DNA from: Hermatobates lingyangjiaoensis
Taxonomy: Eukaryota > Arthropoda > Insecta > Hemiptera > Hermatobatidae
Reading direction: 5' to 3'
Assembly: GCA_026182355.1 (NCBI GenBank)
Contig: JAPFBL010000049.1
Coordinates: 2,932,501-2,996,500 of the forward strand
Length of the DNA stretch: 64,000 nucleotides
Position numbers and translations under genes: made by a program. The notes beneath the pieces are model-generated. The model saw only the letters and a list, made by a program, of their open reading frames with translations. It ran no database searches and had not been told where the DNA came from. Below are positions 47,402-59,091 of this stretch, in pieces; within the stretch, counting starts at the first letter, position 1, and each line of letters begins with the position of its first letter.

Positions 47402-47755
47402 TAGGAAAGGCTTGTTGACCTTTAATATCGGCATACTCTGCACTAAGTATGTAGGGGTACAAGGTGAAATTCAAACTAGAAAAGTTATTCAAGAAAGAAA
47501 TAACTCATACTGTGGTGTTTTATTTAATTATATATAACTATTTTAAAATAGACTTGTGAAAAAAATCAACTATGAATGCTAGAAAAGGATTGTTGACCTT
47601 TAATATCGGTATACTCTGCACCAAGTATGTAGGGGTACAAGGAGAAATTCAAACTAGAAAAGTTATTCAAGAAAGAAATAACTCATAATGTGGTGTTTTA
47701 TTTAATTACAATAACTATTTTAAAATAGACTTGTGAAAAAAATCGACTGTGAATG
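47402..47755. repeat. Two-copy tandem duplication, period about 178 bp
   Basis: Unit 1 47402-47579 and unit 2 47580-47755 share almost all bases (e.g. TTGTTGACCTTTAATATCGG, then CAAACTAGAAAAGTTATTC). Only about ten differences, including a small deletion (TATATAAC to ACAATAAC). No protein seen. Confidence 0.85.
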
Positions 47756-48537
47756 AAAAAGAAAGAAAGAAAACTATGTTGTGTTCGAGACTCTGACTGG
47801 GACCATCATTGGTCGATGGATTTATCCCTCTCACTTTAGAGTAGTCGAATGTGGTTTTTATTATATGTATGTATATTTCAAAATTCGAAAATGGTGGTCT
47901 AACCGGACTTATGAAGCTCAGACTTGTGCAGAATAGGACAAAAACACTTAACTGCCATCTATATTCCTAACAAAAGTTTGTTTTCGGAATATGACATCTA
48001 CTCCTGACAATAGACGTCAAAATATTGGTCGTGGCAAGTGTTTTACTTTGTGTAATTTTACTTTCTGTAATTGTGTAAATACAATAATACAGTGGAACCC
48101 CGGCTTATGAAATAAAACCGTTCTAGTCAACCTCTTCCTCCTCTTAAATACATGCATATATAACATACAAAATACATGTTATATATTAAAAATTAGAACT
48201 TAATATGAAAGTCTGAAAGAAATATTTGTTAATTCTAAAAATATTGAATTATTTTTTATTTTTAGTTTTCTTAACCCGAACATTTTTTCGTTAGCCGGAG
48301 GTTTTTGTAATCCAGGATCCCAAAGTAATTCAATCTACGAAAAGGTCAGTCCAACTGGACTTATTTATGACTAAAACATAACATAAGACTCACCATAATA
48401 CTTACAATAATTGCATTGTTTTGTTCTTTCATATGAACGACCTCATAATTTGTAATTATATATCATTGGCTATTTCGACCGAATTGTTTAGAATGAAGTC
48501 TGATTAGAATGAAGTTTAGATGAACAAAGAACCAAAT

Positions 48538-48700
48538 TAACGTTTCCGGCTCTAACAAAACCCATTCACTCAGTGTATCTCTGCCATGAAGTCACTTGCA
48601 CCGACATGACAGATGACAGAATTTGTCATGCCAGTGGAAGTGACTTCATGGAAGAGATACACTGAGTGAATGGGTTTTGCTAGAACCGGAAACGTTAAAT
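48538..48700. repeat. Foldback palindrome, about 60-bp arms
   Basis: Left arm 48538-48600 and right arm 48636-48700 are reverse complements with about five mismatches. The ~35-base centre has further complementarity (GACATGACA/TGTCATGCC). The right arm on + reads CTGAGTGA, a GGTTTT/AGAACC stem and GGAAACG, a variant of the PLE hammerhead-like layout. The palindrome is therefore probably two PLE tails in inverted orientation. Confidence 0.75.
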
Positions 48701-48716
48701 TCCAGATCCGCACCAC

Positions 48717-49325
48717 TCATGCAGAATTCAATATATATATATTGGTGTATGAAGGCAGCAGGTCTTCTCTTAAACAGGTATAATTAAAGTTGGCAGCAGC
48801 TTTTGCGTTGACCAATTTCTTACTGATGTTCTCTAGTTTCATAACTAGTTTTCGGTAACTTTCGGGTATTTTCCAAAGGAGTTCTGCTAACGACATGAAA
48901 GGAAAGGTGTTGAACACTAAACACTTTAAACTAAAACTATAATTTGAAACTTAATCTAAAACACAAGCTTTCGGCTCACATTAGCCATCATCAGGTAAAA
49001 ACGAAAATATTAAACAAGACAAAAAGGTACAGTACTAAGGGCAGTTAACAACTAACTATTATAGAAAAGCAAGGAATGCGGAAGGGAGGGAGGTGTGAGT
49101 GGGAGGGCATGCAGGGCAGGGCACTGCACCCTGACTACCTGCCTGTCCCCTCACCGACCTCTCTTACTATCTTAAAAGTATTATCAAAATTTTTTGAACT
49201 CGGTATGGCTTTAAGGTCACTATTTTGAATATTTAACGAAGGGTTATATTCTTTAATGTATAGGGCTTCGAGTATATGCAGTCTGATGTCGTCTTGGAAG
49301 CTCTGCAAGATGGTTGTCCCCTCAT
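48717..49325 (-). mobile_element. PLE family 1, second copy (C-terminus, tail, N-terminal restart)
   Basis: Nearly identical to 14268-14825. Nuclease end (RLHILEALYIKEYNPSLNIQ ... GEGTGR, stop near 49135), hammerhead-like core at 48969-48994, then N-terminal coding with an open 66-residue frame at 48717-48917: LLWKIPESYRKLVMKLENIS followed by KKLVNAKAAANF. This copy is truncated where an AT/poly-T stretch begins (about 49322). The high identity to the 14-kb copy means both are young relative to the other debris. Confidence 0.75.
48969..48994 (-). ncRNA. Hammerhead-like core, copy 2 of family 1
   Basis: Same sequence as 14472-14497: minus-strand CTGATGA, T, GGCT/AGCC stem, GAAAGC. Confidence 0.35.
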
Positions 49326-49384
49326 ATATATATATTTTTTTTTTTTTGGTTGAAAAGTACACCATATTTTGTACAAACTAGTTT

Positions 49385-49535
49385 CATCGTGTTTTTCTCA
49401 AGGGTGCGGTATATTCTCCTTGCATACTCGTTGATACTACATAGTATTTATATAGTATATATACTATATAGTATTTACATAGTACCAACGAACGTGCAAA
49501 GAGAATATACCACACCCTTCCGAAATACACGAGGA
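49385..49535. repeat. Inverted repeat (about 75-bp arms) of PLE 5'-region sequence
   Basis: Left arm 49385-49462 and right arm 49463-49535 are reverse complements with some mismatches (TCTCAAGGGTGCGGTATATTC against GAATATACCACACCCTTCCG). They meet in TATAGTAT/ATACTATA. On the right the sequence runs into a + strand PLE N-terminal-like frame (FVECRKYSILFIQTC, EGLLPKYTYIY). A decayed single arm is at about 42845-42895. Confidence 0.65.
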
Positions 49536-49539
49536 AAGA

Positions 49540-49790
49540 AGTTTGTTGAATGTAGAAAATATTCCATTCTTTTCATTCAAACATGCATAAATGAAGGACT
49601 ACTTCCAAAATATACTTATATATATACATATAGTTGCATTGACCATTTTCTTATTGATTTCTTCTAATTTTCTCATAGTTTTTACTGGATTGGCGGTAAT
49701 TTCCATATTAAGCTGGCCAGAGACACTCAATTTACACTACAATTTTCTATTTATCTAAATAGTTTTAAATTAACAGTAAATTTTGTATAA
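49540..49790 (+). pseudogene. PLE N-terminal relic
   Basis: Plus-strand frame with EGLLPKYTYIYTYSCIDHFL. This resembles the EDLLPSYTNIYIL that follows the PLE family-1 N-terminal block at 48717-48917 (minus). Extends as frameshifted text. Opposite orientation to the flanking PLE pieces. Confidence 0.4.
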
Positions 49791-49799
49791 CTAGGAACT

Positions 49800-50095
49800 A
49801 TATTTTAAACATTATTCAGACATTTAGATTAATATATTGATTCTTAATGTGTAGGGCTGCCAGTATTAAGTCTCTTAGCATCATTGTACTGCAACACCGT
49901 GGTTTCTTTCAGTGAGCATTTTGATAATTTTATTCTATGGGACTCATTGTCATATTTTTTAGGTGAAAAACAACATCTTTCTCCGAAGAAGGATGGAGGT
50001 TTAAACATCTAGATGTCTTGGTTGTAGTTAATCCTGTACCTGGAGTGCAGGGCTGCACAGTTCCCTGTTTTACATGTATAGTGGTTGACTAGAAG
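49800..50095 (-). pseudogene. Second PLE GIY-YIG nuclease relic
   Basis: Minus strand, different from the adjacent family-1 copy but related. Broken text reads YTCKTGNCAALHSRY, then a segment near GERCCFSPKK, LKETTVLQYNDAKRL and LHIKNQYINLN. The C-TGNC-L and the final 'LHIK...IN' are typical of PLE nuclease C-termini. Frameshifts and stops throughout. Confidence 0.55.
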
Positions 50096-53000
50096 GAACC
50101 CCAGGATGTCAACTTTCAATCTATTTGATAACAATGTATATCATTTTCAGAGAATTCACTGATCTTGTTTGCAACCAGTATTCATTTACATTCGTATATG
50201 TAGTGCCTAATTATAAGAATATTACTGTTGATTTTAAGCTAATTAGAGAAATAAGAAAGTGGATTACGACACTGAGAGAGCTAGCAACTCAACTTTCCCA
50301 TACCCATTTTGGTGAGTCAGTTATTTGTACAGTCGATTTGGTTCAAATATCTTATTCATATTTCTGAATTCCTTACTGTGGTTCAAACATTTATATTTAT
50401 ATATAACACAATTTTTCTTTTGCCCAGCGTCAAACAGTAAACACCTTTAAGCCAACTTCTTTTGCTATATATTTTTAGATATCTCCAGGGTTACATTAAT
50501 ACAAGAATTAATTACTGTTACAGCAATTTGTGACAGAAACTTGATGATTCTCTATTTAATTTTGTTATGTGTATAGAAAGGATTTTTAGTAAAAACATGA
50601 AATAAAAATAAAGTGTAATCTTGAGTATGAAATCCAAAAGTAAATAAAAAATATATATGAATAATTATAAAAATACGGTCAATTCAAAAGGAATCATTCC
50701 TCTAGTGAATCTGACGAGAATCGTTACTGACCGAAAGATCTAATCCTTTTTCTGGATTTAATACTGTAGTTCATACGTACATATTTATAATTAAAAATAT
50801 TTAATACAAAGAATAACTCAGTGTGTATATGGTAAAAATTTCACTTTTTTTGTAAAACAATTTTATTTAATTGAATGTCCGCTTTTACTCTAAAGCCTTT
50901 TAGAACAATTTTTTAATTTTCCCAAATTGTTTTGAATATTCCAGTTGATAATTTATTTGTTAATCACAAGTTTTCGTCAAGCCTCATTATTGTCATGTTT
51001 ATGTATTTCATATTTTCCTCTCCTGTTTTTCAATTTTATTTTCAAATTCCGGGATTAATCTGGTGATGATTGTAACCAGGTATTGTAAAACCATTCAGTA
51101 AGCTTCGTATGTATATTCACAATATTTCTAATGCAACGTTGAATAGTTACTGGTCTGAGTTCTAGTCTGAAAGGACAATAATTAATTAATGTCTGGTATT
51201 ATCTACTCAAAATGGATTGTTGACTCTTTTGAGAGAGTGGTCACTCTAAATTATGCACTTAAGTTTTATAGTTTTATCAAGTACATGCATATATAGGACT
51301 TGTTTTTGACATTGTTTTAGTTAGAGGATGTTATCATCCGGAAATTCGTGTGACGTGAAATATAAGACGTTTGTAGATAAGGAAGAGGTAATAGGATACG
51401 CTCAAGCGAGGAGAGGAGTTGATGACACCTCTTTGAGAATTGAATAGTTCTATATATTATTTTGAGATAAAACTAACTGTCTAAGCGTGAACTGATGTCG
51501 CATTGAAAACTCCTATCATAATGCACTCTAACAAATTGTAATTTTTAAAAGCAAGCTGAAAACATCACCTTACTTCTTCGTTTTTAGCTTAGATTAATTT
51601 ATTTACATTTTTAATTTGAAAATTTAATGCTACTATTTCATATTTCTACTAACCATTTCGTTGATGCTCTTCTAGTAAATAAGTTTCATAAATGAATAGG
51701 AGTCTTCAAAAGAAATATATTCATAAAATGATATATCTTTTCAGAGAACGTAGTCTGGAGGAATCCTGGAATTTGGAGAAATTTCATAAAAAACTTAAAT
51801 ACTAAAAGCAGGCATTCAATGTAATCAAATATGTATAAGATGTTTTCATAACTTGCATGTGAAAAAGAAACAATTGATGTTATTTTAGAAAATATAATGA
51901 GAAACTAATGGCCGTCTTCGACAGAGTTCCAAAGAGAATAAAGAATTTAATCCGTAATTTGCAATGAGTTGGCTAAAAAAGTTATACAATTGGTGAACAA
52001 AGTTCACACCAAAACTACTTAGTTTCTGTTTAGATTTTCTCATAATTCACTTCATGAACTGGTATAGATAAGGACTTCGAAGCCTTTCAACATTTCGTCA
52101 AAATCTGAGCTTGAAGTTTTTTTTTCTAGTGTAGTTTCTCCTTTTACTAGATCCCGATATCATTAAATTGTTTTAGGTATTATTAAAAGTATTTCGAAAT
52201 TGGAAATGTTTTAATTTTTTCTCGATTTTAACTGACAAGGTGTACGAAATTAGTTACGAGTGCACTAGGACCTATAATAAAACACTTAATTTGGCTAAAT
52301 TCCTCTGAAAATACCCTAAACTTTATTAAATTAATACGTTTGTTTTCTTTATGTTATGGAGATATACAATATTGCATTATTAGTGTTCTTGTGGTTATTG
52401 ATAAAAAAATCTAAATTAACCTCCATCTATTTAAAATATATATATATATATATTCACAATTTAATTAGTAATGATGATAATATTATCAGAGTAACCCTAT
52501 TTTTATTTGGTTAATCATTTATTCAATTTTTTTAATAGAATTGAACGTTTTTCTTGGATTTACCTTGGTAAAATGAAACCACCCACAGCGCAACTTATTT
52601 CATCTTATCAAATTAAATAGTTATATTTTGTAAACTCTGCTAGTTCTGTATTTGTTCCTTCAGGTTATAAAGACGATCCAAAGTTCATTTAATCTTTTAA
52701 TTTATCCATTGAATGAAACAATTTAAATATATTTGATGAAAGTCAGACTTTTTGGGTAGTATATGCTTGTAATCATATATGGTATGTATCTAATAGTAAC
52801 AATAAGGTCCAATGTAGTCTATACACTTCTGTAAAAAAAGACAATTCAATTGGGCAAAGCTTGAAACATTGTATAATATATTATTGGTAGTAAAATAGAG
52901 GTTGTTAAAAACTTCATGGGAAACAAACCACCATACCTCCAACATTTTATTTCAGCCTGACCAGTGGTTTCAAATCTTGCAGATCAGAATTGGTGTTTGT

Positions 53001-55061
53001 TGCCAAGTACCATGAGTTTATAACCTGTGTGTCGATATTTTTACCATCCATTTTCATTATCGTCTATTACATTATGGTCATTATCTCTTCCTTTATTCCT
53101 ATAATACAGTAATTTTATTTCTTTTACTGTCTTTATCCCCCTTTGCTTGTTTCATGACTGACTCTTTTTTCTTTTTTTTTTTAACATCTGTCAGTTCGTC
53201 AATCAACCAATAGAAAAAAGACAAAGTTATAGTTTGTAACAAAATCAATAACTGTAACTGTAACAATCATTTTAAGTGAAGTAACAAAATCAATACACAA
53301 GGTATAAATGTATGGTACACTACTTAACTCAGCTTGGTCTGAAAAGTGTTCAATATCTATACCCGGTTGAGCGGAGAAAAAATCTATGAAATACGATGGT
53401 TTATGTTCCGATAGCAATATATAATATATAACCGTAATAGCATAGTAATGCACTATTATACCTGACTTACTTCCTTTATTTTGTAAATATTCTGTTAAAT
53501 GTATATATACTGAAGAGCTCTGTGATTTTATATTGGGTGAACTAAAATGATATATAGTAACTATTGTGAGAAGGGCAGTTAATAGCTAACAAGATTTTTT
53601 AAACAATATCTTTAATAATAATATTCTTGTTGTGGTAGCCCTGAATTACATTTAATAGAACTGATACTCTTTTAAAACACTTTTATTTGAGAAAAAAAGA
53701 AATAGATATTTTACTTTGTCAATTGACGTATATGTTAACATTTTATCTATGCAAACATGTTATAAGAAATGATAGAAGTAAGTAATATTTGACTACTATC
53801 ATTCAGATATGAAATATTTTACTTTCAGCTAGGCAAATTTGTATCATAAGTGATGTACATATTTCAAGGATGTTCCAAAAGTTCTAGGAATATTGTTTTG
53901 CGTTTATTTATTTTTGTTTATTGAAATTTTATCTTTTCAAATAAATTCTGTAAAGGATAAACTTTTCATGCCATCATCCAAGAATTAATACGTTGCATCT
54001 TCCACCTAGTAGTTTAAAACATGTCGTTTAGGTCCTGAAAAAACACATGTTCAACAATTTGTTCAGTACTGAAAAATGATAATCGCAGGCAGCTAGATCT
54101 AGAGAAGAGTATGAGGTGATGGTAGGTGTGGAAATGGTAAATTCGCAGCGTTTTCTTCTAATTTGATTATGATGTATTCAACACCAAATACAAGGCTTCG
54201 CATTACTTTTCGCAATTGTCAGGACTAAATGTTGCTTTGACTTTAATTGTTATTTTTTAGGGGTTTTCTCTATCCCCTAGATACATATTTTTTTACATAA
54301 AAGGTTTTCTCCTTATCTCTGAAACGGTCAATCCTTTTATTCCTATTCAATTATAAGTTACATTTTTCTGATATCATTTTCTATTGACAGTCAATATCAC
54401 AAGTTAAAAACTGATTGATGGCATTTGGAACTGGAACATTGAGGTTGAAATCTAACAACATCCAATGTCCTGAGGTGAAAAGAAGCATTAAACTAATTTC
54501 ACATATACATTCTAACAGTCTGTCGAAGTAACTAGTTTGAGCAACCTTTAAAGAGATAGCTCCTGTTAATTAGCTTAACGATACTGCCAGACTGGTTAGG
54601 GTTAAATTAATGTTGGTTCTTCGGATTGCTAGCACTTCAAGTCAAAATATTTTCTGGTATTATATCCACATTACTCGGCTATGCAGGATTCCCAGAACTT
54701 TTGAAACATTCCTTGAATTATCTATATTTATTCTATTGTAAGAAAAATGATTTTAGTCCGTTGATGTATTTATTTAACAGTCAAGAGTATTTTGATTTTT
54801 CTCTGAATTTCTAAACCTGTGATACTTATTGCTGCCATTCCTGATATAATGACAGGAATGAATTTTGATTGCAATAAAACAAAAATTATTTACGTTTACC
54901 TTTGAGAATCATTTCATGCATTCCTTAATTCTTCAACAAGAATTCCTTTATTTCAATACACTCCTATACAACCACTAAGTCATCCAAAACTCAATCTGAC
55001 TTCCCTCAAAAATTTTACATTTCTTTAGAGATATATCCTGTCATTATTTTATTAGTAGTAC
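50096..55061. other. AT-rich spacer
   Basis: No recognisable gene or transposon. Short AT runs at 52437-52452. An open frame at 50125-50367 (+) has no family similarity. Confidence 0.5.
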
Positions 55062-56217
55062 TAGCAAACGTGTCCGTCTTTGACGGGTACTTATTAAAAA
55101 ATTCGGAGATCACACATGGTATTCCACAATATCATTAGATATTATCGAATAGTAGAAAATATCATTAATAGTTCAGTGTTAAGCCAATGCCTCTGTATAC
55201 ACCACATTAGCTGTCTGTCCTTCAGGTTCAACGAAAAATAAAGAATTGGAACCTCTGACTTTTGGCAAGCAAACTACAGTTGACCATATGAGAAAACTTG
55301 GTATCACTCACTTCAATTCCTGCGGTAGATAGAGTTTCCCCTTCCTACTTACCGTTATTGCAAAACAGGCGCTGACTGGACATTGCAATCGTTTGAATGG
55401 AAACGTATAATGACTCGGAATCAATGGTATGCGTGTTATACACACCGACTTCCCCAGTACCATACCCAGTCATGATATCCGCCTCTATGGCGTATACGCA
55501 AAATCAGAGTCGTGTCCCGTTGCACATTTTTGGGACACTCAAGTTTCATAACATGAAATTTGTTACTGCTACTAAATCACAGCATGATTGGTGCTCCTAC
55601 TTTGTTTTCAATCAGGAGCAGCCACGGAGTCAAGAAATTCAGTTGGATAATGAACTGCTTCCTCATCACTAATCACTCTTTTTACTGACTTGTAAGTTCT
55701 TTCCTCGGCTTGATATAACGTAAGAACTTGTTTGTTGATTTTTACTTCCTGTTCATTAGTGAAGGTTGAGAATTTGCTGTCAAAGGTTCTCTTTACAGAG
55801 CCATTTATTCTGAATAGATAGTACATCTTGAACTCTGGGAAACACCTTGTCAATAAGCTCAAACACGCAGTATATTCATATTCGCAAATGAAACAATTAT
55901 ATAACCTCTTTGCTACACCTATATATTTTGGTCTGTGTAGTTAGCCAAAACCGGCTTAAATTTTCATATCTTGAATTTTCAGTCCATTCAATGCTTAGAT
56001 TTTAAGTTAGATATACACAAATCTAGTGTCAAAAGTTCAGCTGCCTATGTCTCGTGGTGGCTGAGTTTACTTGTGACAACATTTTGTGGAGAAAGCGACA
56101 GACGGAAATTTCTCTAAGGATGGATTCGGTTTCTCTACTGTATGAAACGTACAGAAGATTTGAAATGAGTTAGTTCTAAGCAATGTACAGACAAAACCTT
56201 TGTTTTATTTATATCGA
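55062..56217 (-). mobile_element. Helitron copy F
   Basis: Minus-oriented, 1156 bp. 3' end CTAG at 55062-55065, with an adjacent hairpin (CCGTC-AAA-GACGG on the minus strand) a short distance inside, typical for Helitron ends. The 5' end TCGATATAAATAAAAC is at 56217 after an A. It holds a helicase relic and is the copy with the clearest terminal hairpin. Confidence 0.83.
55200..55862 (-). pseudogene. Helitron helicase relic (in copy F)
   Basis: Minus strand. An 84-residue open stretch at 55608-55862 ends in VISDEEAVHYPTEFLDSVAA, matching the block just before the late helicase motifs in Helitron RepHel. Further on, frameshifted text equivalent to the CNGTRL-IPLIPS-FPFKRLQ region follows. Start, HUH domain and Walker motifs are absent. 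Confidence 0.65.
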
Positions 56218-56569
56218 TAACTCAATACTTCGTTATAAATTAATTTGAACTCATAATTGCAAAGTTAAAGCTGCCAGTTAATTATTTCAGAGAACAGTGT
56301 TAATTTTTTTAATGACCTTTTTATTATTTTATTTATTTTCATTTTTCTAAACCTTTTTACAAGCTCTTTTTAAACTTCAATTTCCGTCGATCAATCTGAA
56401 TTTATTTTTCTTGAACTGATAATACTCTAATTTAACACCAACTTACCTTCTTTATGATGTTGCCTTTCCAAAAGCTATATATAATAATACACACATATAC
56501 ATTAAGTACCGGAAAAAAAACTCAATCTATATTTTAACATTTATCACCGTAAGAAGAAGGAAAAGACGG

Positions 56570-56660
56570 CAGATATCGAAATATAGAAAGTTGTTTTAGT
56601 TGAAAGATCTTAGCTCCAGTCCTGAGATTCTTACTGTGATTTAGACGCTGACTTTTATTA
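56570..56660 (+). repeat. Decayed PLE family-2-like tail
   Basis: AGTTGAAAGATCTTAG is followed by a TTCTTACTGTGATTT stretch, matching the end of the family-2 tail at 14172-14215. Weak and without a clear CTGANGA partner. Confidence 0.35.
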
Positions 56661-57605
56661 AACGAGTTTATTGTAAAATGTTTTTATACGTATATATAAC
56701 AATTTTTTTTCTTAAATAGCATTTATTGTTTCCCTTTTACTCCCTCCCCACCCCTCCATAAAGTTACAAAATCAGTCAAGTATCACACTTCTCAGTAAGC
56801 TTTGTGTTCAAAACGGTTCACTTCTCTTAATGACGAACTATCCAAGTGAGTTTTAATCGATTTTCATCAGTTAACTTGTATAGAAATATATAAAACTAAA
56901 GCTATCTTATCTCGACCACATATTCTTTCTATTTTTCGATGTTCGGTATAATATTAAAAATTTTCAAACAATTTAAGTCAAAGTTTCATCGATATTTGTA
57001 GACATTTACAGGATTACATCAATTACATATTGATTAGCATAATATGGAAAAAAACAAAAGGAAATTTTTTTTATACGTAGAAACATTATTACTTTGGTAT
57101 TTATGATCACTTGATTGAATAAATATTACATAATTTTCTGTCTTACTTATCTGCATGTAAGTTTACGGTGATAGAGATTACTGGACCAAATTTACAATAA
57201 GTAGTTAATACTGGACCACACTCAAGAAATCGAAAGAATAATATAATACCTTTAAATGTATGTGGTGAGGATAAGTGTCGTACATGAGTAAGGCAGAAAA
57301 CTATGTATATTTATTCAATCGTTTGAATATAAATACCTATAATGTTTGTACATATAAACAATTTAACTTTTTTTTTCATGTTATGTAATGAATTTTGTAA
57401 TTCATATTGTTTATTAATAAGGATCTAAACCGCGAAAAATAAGAATATAATACTGTACATATATAACACAAATAACATCACTATAAAATCAAACAGATGC
57501 GTTTTCTTTGACAGATCTTAGAACTATTTCACTTTCCCTTTCAATTTGTGGTGCTTTCTCTGATTTTAGAGTAACATGTGTTTATTTTAACAGTTATACA
57601 TATAT

Positions 57606-57813
57606 AAAAAGATTTCACATAAACACGTAAAATAACAATCAATGATCAAACCACAATAAGAAATGGGAAAACAAGACTAAGATCTTTCAACCGTAACAAG
57701 CGGTCGTCGTCAGAATCAAAAACCCAACTGGTTTTTGACTCTGACGAAGACTGCTTGTTACGGTTGAAAGATCTTAGTCTTGTTTTCCCATTTCTTATTG
57801 TGGTTTGATCATT
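57606..57813. repeat. Palindromic pair of PLE family-2 tails
   Basis: Left arm (57641-57724, minus-oriented tail, which itself extends back to 57606) and right arm (57729-57813, plus-oriented) are reverse complements over about 84 bases with three or four mismatches, separated by about four bases (CAAC/CAACTG centre). Each arm contains the CTGACGAAGAC ... TTGAAAGATCTTAG motif of the 14.1-kb tail. Confidence 0.85.
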
Positions 57814-58908
57814 ATACATATATACGTAACTAAAACTAAAAAAAAAAAATACAAAAAAGAGACAAGCACTCATGATTCTCAATAACTTCGGCAATACGCC
57901 AGCAGTAATAACATTTTCCCAAAGCGAAAAGGTAGTTTTCCCGTTGCTAATAATCTCTTACAGGAAAACATGGCTTTTGTTCCAATAACCAGTGGATCTC
58001 TTACATAGTTTACCTGACCTCCTTCTACATTGAATATTTAAGAAAAATTTTCCCATTTTAAAACATTCTTATTTTGTCTGAAAAATGTCAGGAACTTCTA
58101 AAAAAAATGTCGTTTTAACACGACTTTTAATTTAAGATGTAGAATAATTATATTTATTATTCTTCAAAAAATGTTTTCAATTTTGAATTATGTTTTATAT
58201 TTTTGATCTTTTATAGAGTTATTTTACTGGGAATATTTTGGTTTCCTAATATTTAATAAAAATAATTTTTCTTTCCATTTTTCAAAAATCATATATACCA
58301 ATTCACTCTGAGCGAGTGTTATCTTTTTCTTGCGTGCTGCACTCTGTTATAAGGTTGCTGTAACTGAATCTTGAGAAAAATATATTAGTAATTAGCCAGT
58401 TTTACATACTCAAATCAAGGTCAAAGCCGGCTATTCAGTATAATTTAAAAACTTTTATAGCTGGGAACTTTTAATTTTTGAAAATAATAGTTGAGAATTA
58501 TTAGACTAGAATAGTGAAAAAACTGTCATGTAAATAATTTTATAATGGGGTATTCTTTGTCTTGGATTTTACTATAGATAAGATCAAAACGAAGGGAAAG
58601 AGAACGAAGGATAGACCTCTTGATGTGAATATGTTGGCAGCCATTAAAGTGAAAATACTGTTGAGGTTTGATGAAGATCAGAGGTCAAATGCCATTGTCC
58701 AAGGTGATGTTAAAGCCGAAGAAAATGAAAGATTTAGGTCAAACTTGATAGGTACAAGTAATTTTGGAAGAAAAATGCTTGATAGAATCAGAAAAAGAAT
58801 TTGATTTTGCTTCACCATTGGACCGTACTAAAAAGAAGTCGCTAAAAAGCGGGTATAAAAAAATTCACAGGTCAGAAAGAAAGGAAAGGTAAAACTTCCG
58901 GTCAAACT

Positions 58909-58951
58909 GTTACGTTTGACCTAACAGTTCAATGTTAGGTCAAACAGTAAC
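58909..58951. repeat. Short perfect-like hairpin
   Basis: GTTACGTTTGACCTAACA and its reverse complement (one mismatch) separated by 6-7 bases. The TTTGACC word recurs just outside. Role unknown. Confidence 0.75.
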
Positions 58952-59046
58952 AGTTCAATGTTACGTTCAACGCTCATCGCCTCACAATGGTAGACGGAGC
59001 GGTTCATAAAAATAACTCTCGAAGCTTAGTCAGCAGGTTCATACGT

Positions 59047-59050
<4 letters not shown>

Positions 59051-59085
<35 letters not shown>
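59051..59085. repeat. (AT)n microsatellite
   Basis: About 17 perfect AT units. Confidence 0.92.
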
Positions 59086-59091
<6 letters not shown>

